A stretch of DNA of 12,445 bases from Oscillospiraceae bacterium (lineage in GTDB: Bacteria; Bacillota; Clostridia; Oscillospirales; Oscillospiraceae), in contig JAEEUX010000051.1 of NCBI GenBank assembly GCA_016290695.1, forward strand, positions 1-12,445. Direction: 5' to 3'. Shown one piece after another: positions 6,734-12,445 of the stretch. Both the position numbers and the translations under genes were made by a program. Each line of letters starts with the position of its first letter. Position 1 is the first letter of the stretch. The notes beneath the pieces are model-generated. The model had not been told where the DNA came from. It searched no databases and was given only the letters and a program-made list of their open reading frames with translations.

Positions 6734-7825
6734 ATGAGGCGCTATGTAATTGAGAGAAGCAGGCTGGAGCATAACATTGCCCGTATCCGCGAACAGGCAG
6801 GGGACGCCGCCGTTTACGCGGCGGTAAAGGCCGACGGCTACGGCATTGGCTGCACACGGCTTGCATCGCTTTGCGCAGAAAACGGGATAAGGCGCTTTGC
6901 TGTAACGTCGCCCGATGAGGCGATGGCAGTTTCTCGCGCGGGAATCGGGTTTGACGACCTGCTTCTGCTTACGCCTCTGTCAGAGACGGACAAAATCATC
7001 GCCCTTGCGAGAATCGGCGTTTCCTTCACGGTTTCTTCCTCGTTTGACGCACAAATACTCAAAAACCTGTGGTATATCACGGGAAAGCGCCCTCGTGCAC
7101 ATATAAAAATCGACACGGGTATGGGAAGACGCGGTTTTTTTCCGGAGCAGACGAGGGAGATATGCCGGATGTATAGTAATTGCCCGGAAATAGAGTTTAT
7201 CGGTATCTATTCTCATTTTTGCTGCGGCTGTAACGCCAAACTCGTAAAGAAGCAGTTTGGCCTGTTTAGCAGAGTCCTGAAGGAGCTTTCCGATGCGGGA
7301 ATAGACCCCGGCATCCGCCATATTTCGGCCAGCTCGGCACTGTTTCATCACCCGGAGATGAATCTGGACGCCGTAAGGGTTGGCAGCGCCATTTTCGGAA
7401 GAATCGCGCAGGCTGAAAGCTTTGGCCTGCAGGCAACGGGACATTGCAGCGTCCCGATAGAACAGATAAGGGAGCTTCCGGCGGGAATGAGCGTGGGCTA
7501 CGGAGCGGGATACAAGGCAAACAAAGCTATACGCGCGGCAACCTGCCAAATAGGAACACATTACGGCTTTGCCCTTGCAAAAAACGAAGGCGAGCGGACA
7601 CTTTTGGGAGAGCTGAGAAGCTTTGCACGAATATTTAAGGAACGGTTCGTAAGGAAAAACATTCCCTTCGCAATTATCGGGGGAATAAAATGCCCCGTGC
7701 TGGGCGCGGTTGGCTCCGAGTCCGTAACTCTGGATGTTACGGACATAGATTGCAAAAGAGGGGACGAAGCGGAGTTTGACATTAATCCGATGCTGCTGTC
7801 GTGTATGGATGTAGAGCTGGAATAG
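6734..7825 (+). CDS. Alanine racemase family protein (PLP-dependent)
   Basis: This 363-residue cytoplasmic enzyme should interconvert L- and D-alanine, or possibly another amino acid such as serine, for cell-wall peptides. The N-terminal TIM barrel has the PLP lysine K32 in AVKADGYG, K125 and R132 in KIDTGMGRRG, H161 in GIYSHF, and R215 in VRVGSAIFG. The C-terminal beta domain has a candidate catalytic tyrosine, Y256 in SVGYGAGY. The usual CMDQ motif before the VDVTDI segment is missing: the sequence reads GAVGSESVTLDVTDID, so the equivalent Met and Asp near the substrate are changed. The tail FDINPMLL resembles racemase domains of the VanT type. No ligase or other resistance gene is present, so I do not use a van or alr symbol. 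The nearby two-component system suggests an envelope-related role. Confidence 0.85.
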   Translation: MRRYVIERSRLEHNIARIREQAGDAAVYAAVKADGYGIGCTRLASLCAENGIRRFAVTSPDEAMAVSRAGIGFDDLLLLTPLSETDKIIALARIGVSFTVSSSFDAQILKNLWYITGKRPRAHIKIDTGMGRRGFFPEQTREICRMYSNCPEIEFIGIYSHFCCGCNAKLVKKQFGLFSRVLKELSDAGIDPGIRHISASSALFHHPEMNLDAVRVGSAIFGRIAQAESFGLQATGHCSVPIEQIRELPAGMSVGYGAGYKANKAIRAATCQIGTHYGFALAKNEGERTLLGELRSFARIFKERFVRKNIPFAIIGGIKCPVLGAVGSESVTLDVTDIDCKRGDEAEFDINPMLLSCMDVELE

Positions 7826-7833
7826 GAGAAAAT

Positions 7834-7869
7834 GAAAGCGCTGCCCGATTGTGTACGGGCAGCGCTTTC
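7834..7869. terminator. Bidirectional intrinsic terminator
   Basis: GAAAGCGCTGCCCG (7834-7847) and CGGGCAGCGCTTTC (7856-7869) form a perfect 14-base GC-rich stem around an 8-base loop. It begins 9 bases after the racemase stop and ends 18 bases before the stop of the convergent glycyl radical enzyme gene. The minus direction runs into ATTTTC; the plus direction has T-rich but interrupted sequence. It most likely ends both transcripts. Confidence 0.85.
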
Positions 7870-7887
7870 TCATGGTTTTTGCAGTTT

Positions 7888-10350
7888 TTACACTCCGAGC
7901 TCAAGCCTCTGGATATAGTTCTCCTGATCGTCGAAGGACAGGTGCGTGAAGTATGCCGAGAAGCCCGCAATGCGCACAATGAGATCCTGATAATCCTCGG
8001 GATGCTTCTGCGCGGCGCGCATAACCTCCGTATCGGCGACGGTGAAGTGGCATTGCAGGCCGCCGAGCTTGAAATAGGTTTCTATAAGCTTGCGAACCTT
8101 GGATCGCGCGTCCTCGCTCTTGACGGAGTTTCCGTCAAGCCTTACGTTTATCGCGCCGCCGCAGCGAAGCTTGACCCAGGGCATCTTCGCCACACTCTTA
8201 ACGTAGGAAAGCGGGCCGTTCTTTACGCAGTCCTGACGAGGATCGCTTGAAATGGAGAGCGGATCTCCGGTCTTCCTTCCGTCCGGAGTCGCCCACTGGC
8301 GCTTGCCGCCGCCGACCCAGTAAAGATCGAGCGCGCCGCAGTTGTTCGTGCCGTTGTTAACGCCGGGGCGGGAATTATAGTAATCGACCCAGAGATTCGT
8401 GAACCATTCAACGAGGGAATCGGGGCCGTCATCGTCGTTGCCGTAATGGGTGACGGCATGGAGAATAGTCTGGCGGAGCTTTTCAAAGCCGACCCAGTTG
8501 GCACAGATGGCATCGTAAAGATCACGGGCGGAGACGGTCTTGTCATCGAAGCAGAGCTTCTTTATCACATACAGACTGTCGCCGACCGTCGCGACCGCTC
8601 CAATCATCGAGCCTGTGCCGTTATACGTCGCGCCGCCCCAGGTGACGTCCTTGCCGGATTCGAGGCAGCCCGCCGTCATCATGGAGGCGGAGAGAACGGG
8701 CCAGGCCGTATTGAAAACGAGCGCAGCGAAATGGTACATCCTCGCCATTTCGTCTATGTAGTGTTTGCACTGGCGCTCGAATTCTGCCTGGAATTCCTCG
8801 AAACTGTCATACTCATATAGCTTCTTGCAGGGAAGATCTCCCTCGCGCCCGCTCATGGGGTCTTTGTTCCCATGGATGATGTACTGCAATACGCCGATAG
8901 GGCTGTTGCCCGCGCCAAAAGCGCCGCAGTTAGCTCCCATCGACCACTCCTTGCCGCTTATAGCAGGCTCCACGCAGCCGAATACCGAGTAGCGGCGGGC
9001 GTCCTCAATGGGAACGCCTCTTTTCAGCATCGCGGGGATGACAACGTCGTCGTTATTGAACTGTGGGATGCCGCCGAGACGCTTGCTGCACTCTACTGCG
9101 ATTTCCCAGATGCGGTCAGGCGTGCCCTTGTTGATGCGGAGCGCAAGACTCGGCTCGGCTACGCGCAGGCGGTAATAGGCAAGGAGTACCATTTCGGTGG
9201 CGATATTATAGTCGCCGCTGCCGTCCGGCCTCATGCCGCCGATGGTGATAAGGCTGCCCGCGGCGATGTTCTGCATGCCGCCCTGAAGGTCGAACATGGT
9301 TTTGCCGCTGTTATGAGCCTCGATAAGCTGGTCGTTATTCGGCTTCGGGAACATGATTATCTGGTCGCCGAAATGGAGAACGAGCGCGTCGAACATATCC
9401 TGCGCCTGCTCGCGGGTGAGCTCGCCCCTGGCAATGTCGTTTTCGGCGAGAGGCCCGAGGAAGCTGTCGATAAGACCGGGAGAATCGGCCCAGTGGGTAC
9501 CGTCCGCCGTGAGCAGGTACTGGTAGAAGAACATGCTCTGGATGCCCTCCCAAAGATTGCGGGCGGGATGCTCCATTATCCAGTCGCAGGAATCGGCCAT
9601 CTTGAGAAGCTCAGCCTTGCGCTGTGCGTCGGCGGTCTGCTCGGCCTTTTTGCGGCAGCCCTCGGCGTAGCGCTTGCTCATGGCTATCATGCCGTCGCAG
9701 ACCTTGATGTAAGCGCGGTAGAAAAGCTCGCTGCGGACGTTGTCCGTCGTCGTATGATTGCGGATCTCTTCAAGCCTCTGCTGTGCGACCTTTTTGCACT
9801 CGCCGAAGCTCACCGTAACGGCGCGCTCGTAGTTCGGCGTGAAATGGCCGGGGTAGGAGCCGTTGAGGAAATCCTTGAAGGGGGCCATCCTGGCGGTGAA
9901 TTCCTCGGGGAAGAGCCCCATAGCGGTGGAGGCAATGTCGTTAGTTTTCCAAAAATCGGCGGCTTCTAGGATCCACTTTCTGTCCTCGTCGTCCACCCAA
10001 ACGCTGCCGGGAACCTGCCACGCCGCTTTGAAGCGTTCGTCCGTATCTCCGAAGCAGCCGCGCATCCACTGCTGGCTGCACTGCTCTATGTCAAAATGCA
10101 GTGTGCGGCAATGGGGGCCGGCGTCGCCGAGGAAAATATCATCGTCGTCGATATTTATCTCGCGGGTGGTGAGCCAGGTGTAGAGGAAGCCCGCGCGCTT
10201 GAGGATGGGATACTCGTTGGGATGCTCCTTGTAATACTCCGTGATGATGCGGTTGCGTTCAAAATTGAGCCGAAGGTCCTTGTTGATACGCAGCCGCTTT
10301 TCCTTCAAAGCCTGAATACGCTCCGAAATGGGGTAATCAAAGTTTGTCAT
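7888..10350 (-). CDS. Glycyl radical enzyme of unassigned substrate (PFL-like)
   Basis: This 820-residue cytoplasmic enzyme carries out oxygen-sensitive radical chemistry after its activase, encoded just upstream, creates a radical on a glycine. The glycyl radical loop is VRIAGFSAYF with G796, close to the C-terminus as expected. The active-site cysteine loop is FGCVEPAISGKEW with C459 and E461. A single cysteine followed by V-E marks the dehydratase/decarboxylase/lyase branch and excludes pyruvate formate-lyase, which has two adjacent cysteines. Conserved family stretches include TGSMIGAVATVGDSLYVIKK (579-598) and ATPDGRKTGDPLS (687-699). The SxGRxDQ-type motif of many relatives reads SPGLIDS at 290-296. 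The His-Asp pair seen shortly after the cysteine loop in glycerol dehydratase is also absent. A good ribosome binding site (AGAAAGGA, 10358-10365) supports the ATG. Family is certain; substrate is not assigned. Confidence 0.93.
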   Translation of the reverse strand: MTNFDYPISERIQALKEKRLRINKDLRLNFERNRIITEYYKEHPNEYPILKRAGFLYTWLTTREINIDDDDIFLGDAGPHCRTLHFDIEQCSQQWMRGCFGDTDERFKAAWQVPGSVWVDDEDRKWILEAADFWKTNDIASTAMGLFPEEFTARMAPFKDFLNGSYPGHFTPNYERAVTVSFGECKKVAQQRLEEIRNHTTTDNVRSELFYRAYIKVCDGMIAMSKRYAEGCRKKAEQTADAQRKAELLKMADSCDWIMEHPARNLWEGIQSMFFYQYLLTADGTHWADSPGLIDSFLGPLAENDIARGELTREQAQDMFDALVLHFGDQIIMFPKPNNDQLIEAHNSGKTMFDLQGGMQNIAAGSLITIGGMRPDGSGDYNIATEMVLLAYYRLRVAEPSLALRINKGTPDRIWEIAVECSKRLGGIPQFNNDDVVIPAMLKRGVPIEDARRYSVFGCVEPAISGKEWSMGANCGAFGAGNSPIGVLQYIIHGNKDPMSGREGDLPCKKLYEYDSFEEFQAEFERQCKHYIDEMARMYHFAALVFNTAWPVLSASMMTAGCLESGKDVTWGGATYNGTGSMIGAVATVGDSLYVIKKLCFDDKTVSARDLYDAICANWVGFEKLRQTILHAVTHYGNDDDGPDSLVEWFTNLWVDYYNSRPGVNNGTNNCGALDLYWVGGGKRQWATPDGRKTGDPLSISSDPRQDCVKNGPLSYVKSVAKMPWVKLRCGGAINVRLDGNSVKSEDARSKVRKLIETYFKLGGLQCHFTVADTEVMRAAQKHPEDYQDLIVRIAGFSAYFTHLSFDDQENYIQRLELGV

Positions 10351-10357
10351 TTTATAT

Positions 10358-10365
10358 TCCTTTCT
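10358..10365 (-). promoter_or_regulatory. Ribosome binding site after a small hairpin
   Basis: AGAAAGGA lies seven bases before the ATG of the glycyl radical enzyme. Directly upstream in the message a 5-base stem (TGTGC at 10365-10369 and GCACA at 10373-10377 on the plus strand) could fold. It may expose or stabilise the start region; its T run is on the plus strand, so it does not terminate this operon. Confidence 0.5.
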
Positions 10366-10392
10366 GTGCTGAGCACATTTTTTTGACGAAAA

Positions 10393-11355
10393 TCAGTGGA
10401 TTTGGGCGTTGAGACCCATGCCTTGGAATAATTCAAGCGTTTTTTGCATGAAATCTTCGTCCGGCGGTTCGACTCTTCTGAGCCGGTAATGCCAGCCCAG
10501 ACGGTCATACTTGCTGCGGCCCGCCTTATGGTAGGGGAGAAGCTGTACGAGCTTCACGGACTCCCCGAGCGAAGCGCAGAATTCGGCGGTTTTGCGGATG
10601 TTCGTCTCCTGATCGTTCAGCCTCGGGATGATGGGAAAGCGTATTTGGAGCGCTGCGCCGTGTTCGGCGAGGAAACGGGCGTTTTTGAGGATTATTTCGT
10701 TGTCCGTCCCGGTGAGCTTTTTATGCATTATGGGGTCCATGTGCTTAATATCATATAGGAAAAGGTCTATGTACGGCATTATTTCCTCAAAGTGGGCGGT
10801 GGGGGCAAAGCCCGTCGTATCGAGGCAGATGTGTATTCCGCTGTCCTTGAGACGTTTTGCGAGGTTCAGCGTAAAATCGAACTGAGCCATCGCTTCGCCC
10901 CCGGATATGGTTATTCCTCCGCCGTCGGCGAAAAAGCTTACGTCCTTCATAACGCGATTGTAGACTTCGTCCACCGTCGTGTCCCAGCCTGCGGTGTAAA
11001 GCGCCTCACATATGCAGGCTTCGGCGCATTTCATGCAGCCGGTGCATTTAGCGCGGTCAATAATTATCTTCTGAATGTCGCCGGAGCCGTCCGGCGCCGG
11101 GACGGGCTTATCGCGGCTTATGGCGCCCTCGGGACAGGCCTTTATACAGTCATCCTCGCAGATATCCGCGCCGAGGCACTTTACCGGGAGGTACCCGAGC
11201 TCAAAATCGCGCCTCTGCGATTCCGGGCTGTGGCACCAAAGGCAGCGCAGCGGGCAGCCCTTCGTGTAAACGGTCGTGCGTATACCCGGGCCGTCATGGA
11301 CGGCGTAACCCTGAATGTCATATATGCGCCCGGGCGCATTGATATAATCCAACAT
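10393..11355 (-). CDS. Glycyl radical enzyme activase (radical SAM)
   Basis: This 320-residue enzyme uses an iron-sulfur cluster and S-adenosylmethionine to install the radical on the glycine of the partner enzyme. The SAM cluster motif is GCPLRCLWC, with C34, C38 and C41 in CxxxCxxC spacing. GGITISGGEAM near 146-156 is the SAM-binding GGE motif. An inserted ferredoxin-like domain carries two further cysteine groups: C60, C66, C70, C74 and C104, C107, C110, C114. The second has standard spacing up to C114 but no following proline; the first is spread more widely than the usual CxxCxxCxxxCP. The VHDGPGIRTTVYTKGC start is typical. AGGAGG lies four bases before the ATG. It is the first gene of the operon and the partner starts 42 bases downstream; in many such operons the activase comes second. 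Confidence 0.95.
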   Translation of the reverse strand: MLDYINAPGRIYDIQGYAVHDGPGIRTTVYTKGCPLRCLWCHSPESQRRDFELGYLPVKCLGADICEDDCIKACPEGAISRDKPVPAPDGSGDIQKIIIDRAKCTGCMKCAEACICEALYTAGWDTTVDEVYNRVMKDVSFFADGGGITISGGEAMAQFDFTLNLAKRLKDSGIHICLDTTGFAPTAHFEEIMPYIDLFLYDIKHMDPIMHKKLTGTDNEIILKNARFLAEHGAALQIRFPIIPRLNDQETNIRKTAEFCASLGESVKLVQLLPYHKAGRSKYDRLGWHYRLRRVEPPDEDFMQKTLELFQGMGLNAQIH

Positions 11356-11387
11356 TTTTCCTCCTGTGAGTTTCTTGTTATATAGTA

Positions 11388-11415
11388 ATTATATACAAAT
11401 TTTCACTATAATCAA
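11388..11415 (-). promoter_or_regulatory. Sigma-70-type promoter of the activase operon
   Basis: On the minus strand TTGATT (11410-11415, four of six consensus bases) is followed after 16 bases by a perfect TATAAT (11388-11393). Transcription would begin near 11381, about 25 bases before the activase ATG. A spaced inverted repeat (TTAAC at 11430-11434 and GTTAA at 11444-11448) just upstream of the -35 box could bind a regulator, but its arms are short. Confidence 0.6.
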
Positions 11416-11584
11416 GGGTTTTGAGCAAATTAACCGATTAATAGTTAAACGTCTGATTTGACACGAGAGTTATAGTTGCAAAGCTAACAATAATGCAAAG
11501 CATCCTTATAATGCCAAACGATAATAAGGACGAAAAAATGTAAAATAATTGTCAGCATAAGCTCTTTATCTCTGCGGCTTATTG

Positions 11585-11614
11585 TGGTATAATAACCGCA
11601 TAATGGTTATTATA
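11585..11614 (+). promoter_or_regulatory. Extended -10 box inside a palindrome, before the GAF gene
   Basis: TGGTATAAT (11585-11593) is an extended -10 element with only a poor -35 (TTTATC, 11565-11570). Its TATAAT lies in the left arm of a perfect inverted repeat: TATAATAACC (11588-11597) and GGTTATTATA (11605-11614) around seven bases. A protein bound there would cover the -10 box and the expected start of transcription near 11600. Promoter and operator roles are inferred. Confidence 0.4.
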
Positions 11615-11619
11615 ATCAA

Positions 11620-11665
11620 ATGCTGTTTTTCTCCCCGCTTCGCGGGAACAGAAAAAAACAGCATT
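11620..11665. repeat. Long imperfect hairpin in the GAF gene leader
   Basis: AATGCTGTTTTT (11619-11630) is the reverse complement of AAAAACAGCATT (11654-11665). Within the enclosed segment CCCGC (11634-11638) and GCGGG (11642-11646) form a second stem around TTC. The A and T runs are on the wrong sides of the GC-rich stem for an intrinsic terminator in either direction. It may be a structured leader or a small palindromic repeat element. Confidence 0.55.
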
Positions 11666-11666
11666 A

Positions 11667-11689
11667 TACCATGTCCAGTGGACATGGTA
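11667..11689. repeat. Perfect 23-base palindrome
   Basis: TACCATGTCCA (11667-11677) and TGGACATGGTA (11679-11689) are exact reverse complements around a single central G. In RNA this folds as a 10-base stem with an AGT loop; in DNA it is a typical dimeric-protein site. It begins 2 bases after the preceding hairpin and ends 36 bases before the GAF gene start. Confidence 0.65.
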
Positions 11690-11712
11690 CGACAACCGTA
11701 CAGAGGTTAGAG

Positions 11713-11719
11713 AAGGTGA
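11713..11719 (+). promoter_or_regulatory. Ribosome binding site fixing a GTG start
   Basis: AAGGTGA lies six bases before GTG at 11726. An in-frame TGA at 11717-11719 excludes any start further upstream, so this GTG is the first available common start codon. Confidence 0.55.
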
Positions 11720-11725
11720 GAACAG

Positions 11726-12445
11726 GTGCTGAACCGAGCTGAACTCCATGAGATCGTTGCCATTGGCAGCGAGCTGACGACCGAAAAGGACAAAAACCTT
11801 CTGCTGGAAAAGCTTCTTGCGGAGGCAATGAAAATATCCGGTTGCGATGCGGGGACGCTCTATATCCATGAAAAAGGCCGCCTGAGCTTCCACATCATGA
11901 AGACCCTTTCGCAGAAGGTGAACAGGACAAGTAAGGATGCGAGCCTGCCGCCCGTAGAGCTGCAGGAGGAAAACGTCTGCGCTTTCTCCGCCATTCACCG
12001 CGAGCTTATAAACATCCCGGACGTTTATAACAGCGACCGCTTCGATTTCTCCGGACCCAAGCGTTACGACGCGATGACGGGCTACCGCACGGCGTCTATG
12101 CTGGTGGTCCCGTTGGAGGATTCGGAGGAGAAGCTTATAGGTGTCCTCCAACTCATTAACAAGCTTGGAGATAACGGCGAGGTCATCCCTTTTACGGAGG
12201 ATGATGAATTCAGCCTCCAGTCTCTGGGATCTATGACCGCCGTGTCCCTGTCCAATATGATTTATTCTGAGCTGATTAAGGACTCGTCCAAGACCTTCTC
12301 CGCGTTCCTTTTTGCCTACTGCTGCTGGATGGTCGTCTATGCGCTCTGGCAGTATTTGGGGCAGCCGGTATCGACGGACGTAATGACACACGGCGTTGAG
12401 GTTCTCGGCTTTTTGATGTTTTTCTATGTTCTTATCAGCACGAGC
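11726..12445 (+). CDS. GAF-domain membrane signalling protein (3' end outside window)
   Basis: The 240 visible residues begin with a cytoplasmic GAF sensor domain (about 5-180), recognised from IVAIGSELTTEKDKNLLLEK, EAMKISGCDAGTLYIHE, FDFSGPKRYDAMTGYRTASM and LIGVLQLINKLGD. The style matches GAF domains attached to HD-GYP phosphodiesterases, cyclases or PP2C-type phosphatases in Firmicutes, which bind small ligands and control an output domain. After the GAF domain a hydrophobic helix runs from about 191 to 211 and another begins near 224, still open at the window edge. So the protein turns from soluble sensor into a membrane domain, and the output part is not seen. The start is GTG at 11726. 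It is divergent from the activase operon and shares its intergenic region, so shared regulation is possible but unproven. Confidence 0.85.
   Translation, partial: MLNRAELHEIVAIGSELTTEKDKNLLLEKLLAEAMKISGCDAGTLYIHEKGRLSFHIMKTLSQKVNRTSKDASLPPVELQEENVCAFSAIHRELINIPDVYNSDRFDFSGPKRYDAMTGYRTASMLVVPLEDSEEKLIGVLQLINKLGDNGEVIPFTEDDEFSLQSLGSMTAVSLSNMIYSELIKDSSKTFSAFLFAYCCWMVVYALWQYLGQPVSTDVMTHGVEVLGFLMFFYVLISTS

Larger units (their letters stand above)
11356..11725. other. Divergent intergenic region rich in inverted repeats
   Basis: This gap separates the minus-strand activase from the plus-strand GAF gene. The left part holds the activase promoter. At 11477-11484 and 11494-11501 the octamer TGCAAAGC occurs twice, 17 bases apart, followed by TATAAT at 11507-11512 with CTAACA 17 bases before it; this is a weak plus-strand promoter candidate. 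The right part holds four successive dyads described separately. No gene, tRNA or recognised riboswitch class was found. Confidence 0.5.

Noticed and set aside
3813..7825. Vancomycin-resistance cluster
   Set aside because: Although the kinase, regulator and VanT-like racemase recall vanG-type clusters, no D-Ala-D-Ser or D-Ala-D-Lac ligase and no VanX or VanY peptidase is present.
6980..7873. 297-codon open frame on the minus strand
   Set aside because: It is antisense to the racemase and begins beyond the terminator stem; its Cys/Arg/Ser-rich composition is not protein-like.
8872..9969. 365-codon open frame on the plus strand
   Set aside because: It is wholly antisense to the clearly recognised glycyl radical enzyme and shows no domain.
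7888..10350. Pyruvate formate-lyase
   Set aside because: The active-site loop has one cysteine followed by Val-Glu (GCVEP), not the adjacent Cys-Cys pair of that enzyme.
10365..10384. Five-base stem followed by seven T on the plus strand
   Set aside because: No plus-strand gene ends here and the stem is short; on the minus strand the T run becomes an A run ahead of the stem.
11531..11543. ATGTAA start-stop preceded by AAGGA near 11527
   Set aside because: A two-codon frame in AT-rich DNA is easily due to chance, and the nearest gene start is almost 190 bases away.
11619..11665. Long hairpin as an intrinsic terminator
   Set aside because: The T run precedes and the A run follows the GC stem on the plus strand, and the minus strand has A residues after the stem, so neither direction gives stem plus T run.
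11579..12391. 270-codon open frame on the minus strand
   Set aside because: It is antisense to the GAF-domain gene, whose motifs are unmistakable, and it runs into the inverted-repeat leader.

Overview
The window looks like chromosomal DNA of an obligately anaerobic Clostridia-type Firmicute, perhaps a gut or rumen lineage. This is inferred from the oxygen-sensitive glycyl radical enzyme, the strong AGGAGG-type ribosome binding sites, TTG and GTG starts, an OmpR-type two-component system with Gram-positive layout, and GC-rich genes separated by AT-rich gaps. No rRNA, tRNA, CRISPR array, transposase or phage gene was found.

Layout, left to right. Bases 1-285 are AT-rich and hold no gene I can support. 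Bases 286-3598 (minus strand) hold two coupled genes for related six-hairpin (GH63/MGH1-like) glycosidases. They are read from a promoter near 3630-3658 that carries a perfect palindrome between its -35 and -10 boxes. The promoter-proximal protein looks like a shortened paralogue that has lost the acidic motif kept by its partner.

Bases 3813-6631 (plus strand) hold a response regulator, a membrane histidine kinase and a small membrane-anchored protein of unknown function, tightly packed. An alanine-racemase-family gene follows (6734-7825). Its start lies just after a long hairpin that contains its ribosome binding site and ends in a T run. A strong hairpin at 7834-7869 separates this block from the convergent operon to its right.

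Bases 7888-11355 (minus strand) hold a radical-SAM activase followed by a glycyl radical enzyme with a GCVEP cysteine loop and a C-terminal glycyl radical motif. I cannot assign its substrate, and the pair is the best candidate here for undescribed chemistry. A 370-base divergent gap, rich in inverted repeats, separates the activase from a GAF-domain membrane protein that runs off the right edge.

The genes fall into four functional units: carbohydrate side-chain or oligosaccharide hydrolysis; envelope sensing, possibly linked to D-amino acid supply; anaerobic radical catalysis; and an unfinished signalling protein. Links between the units are inference only.
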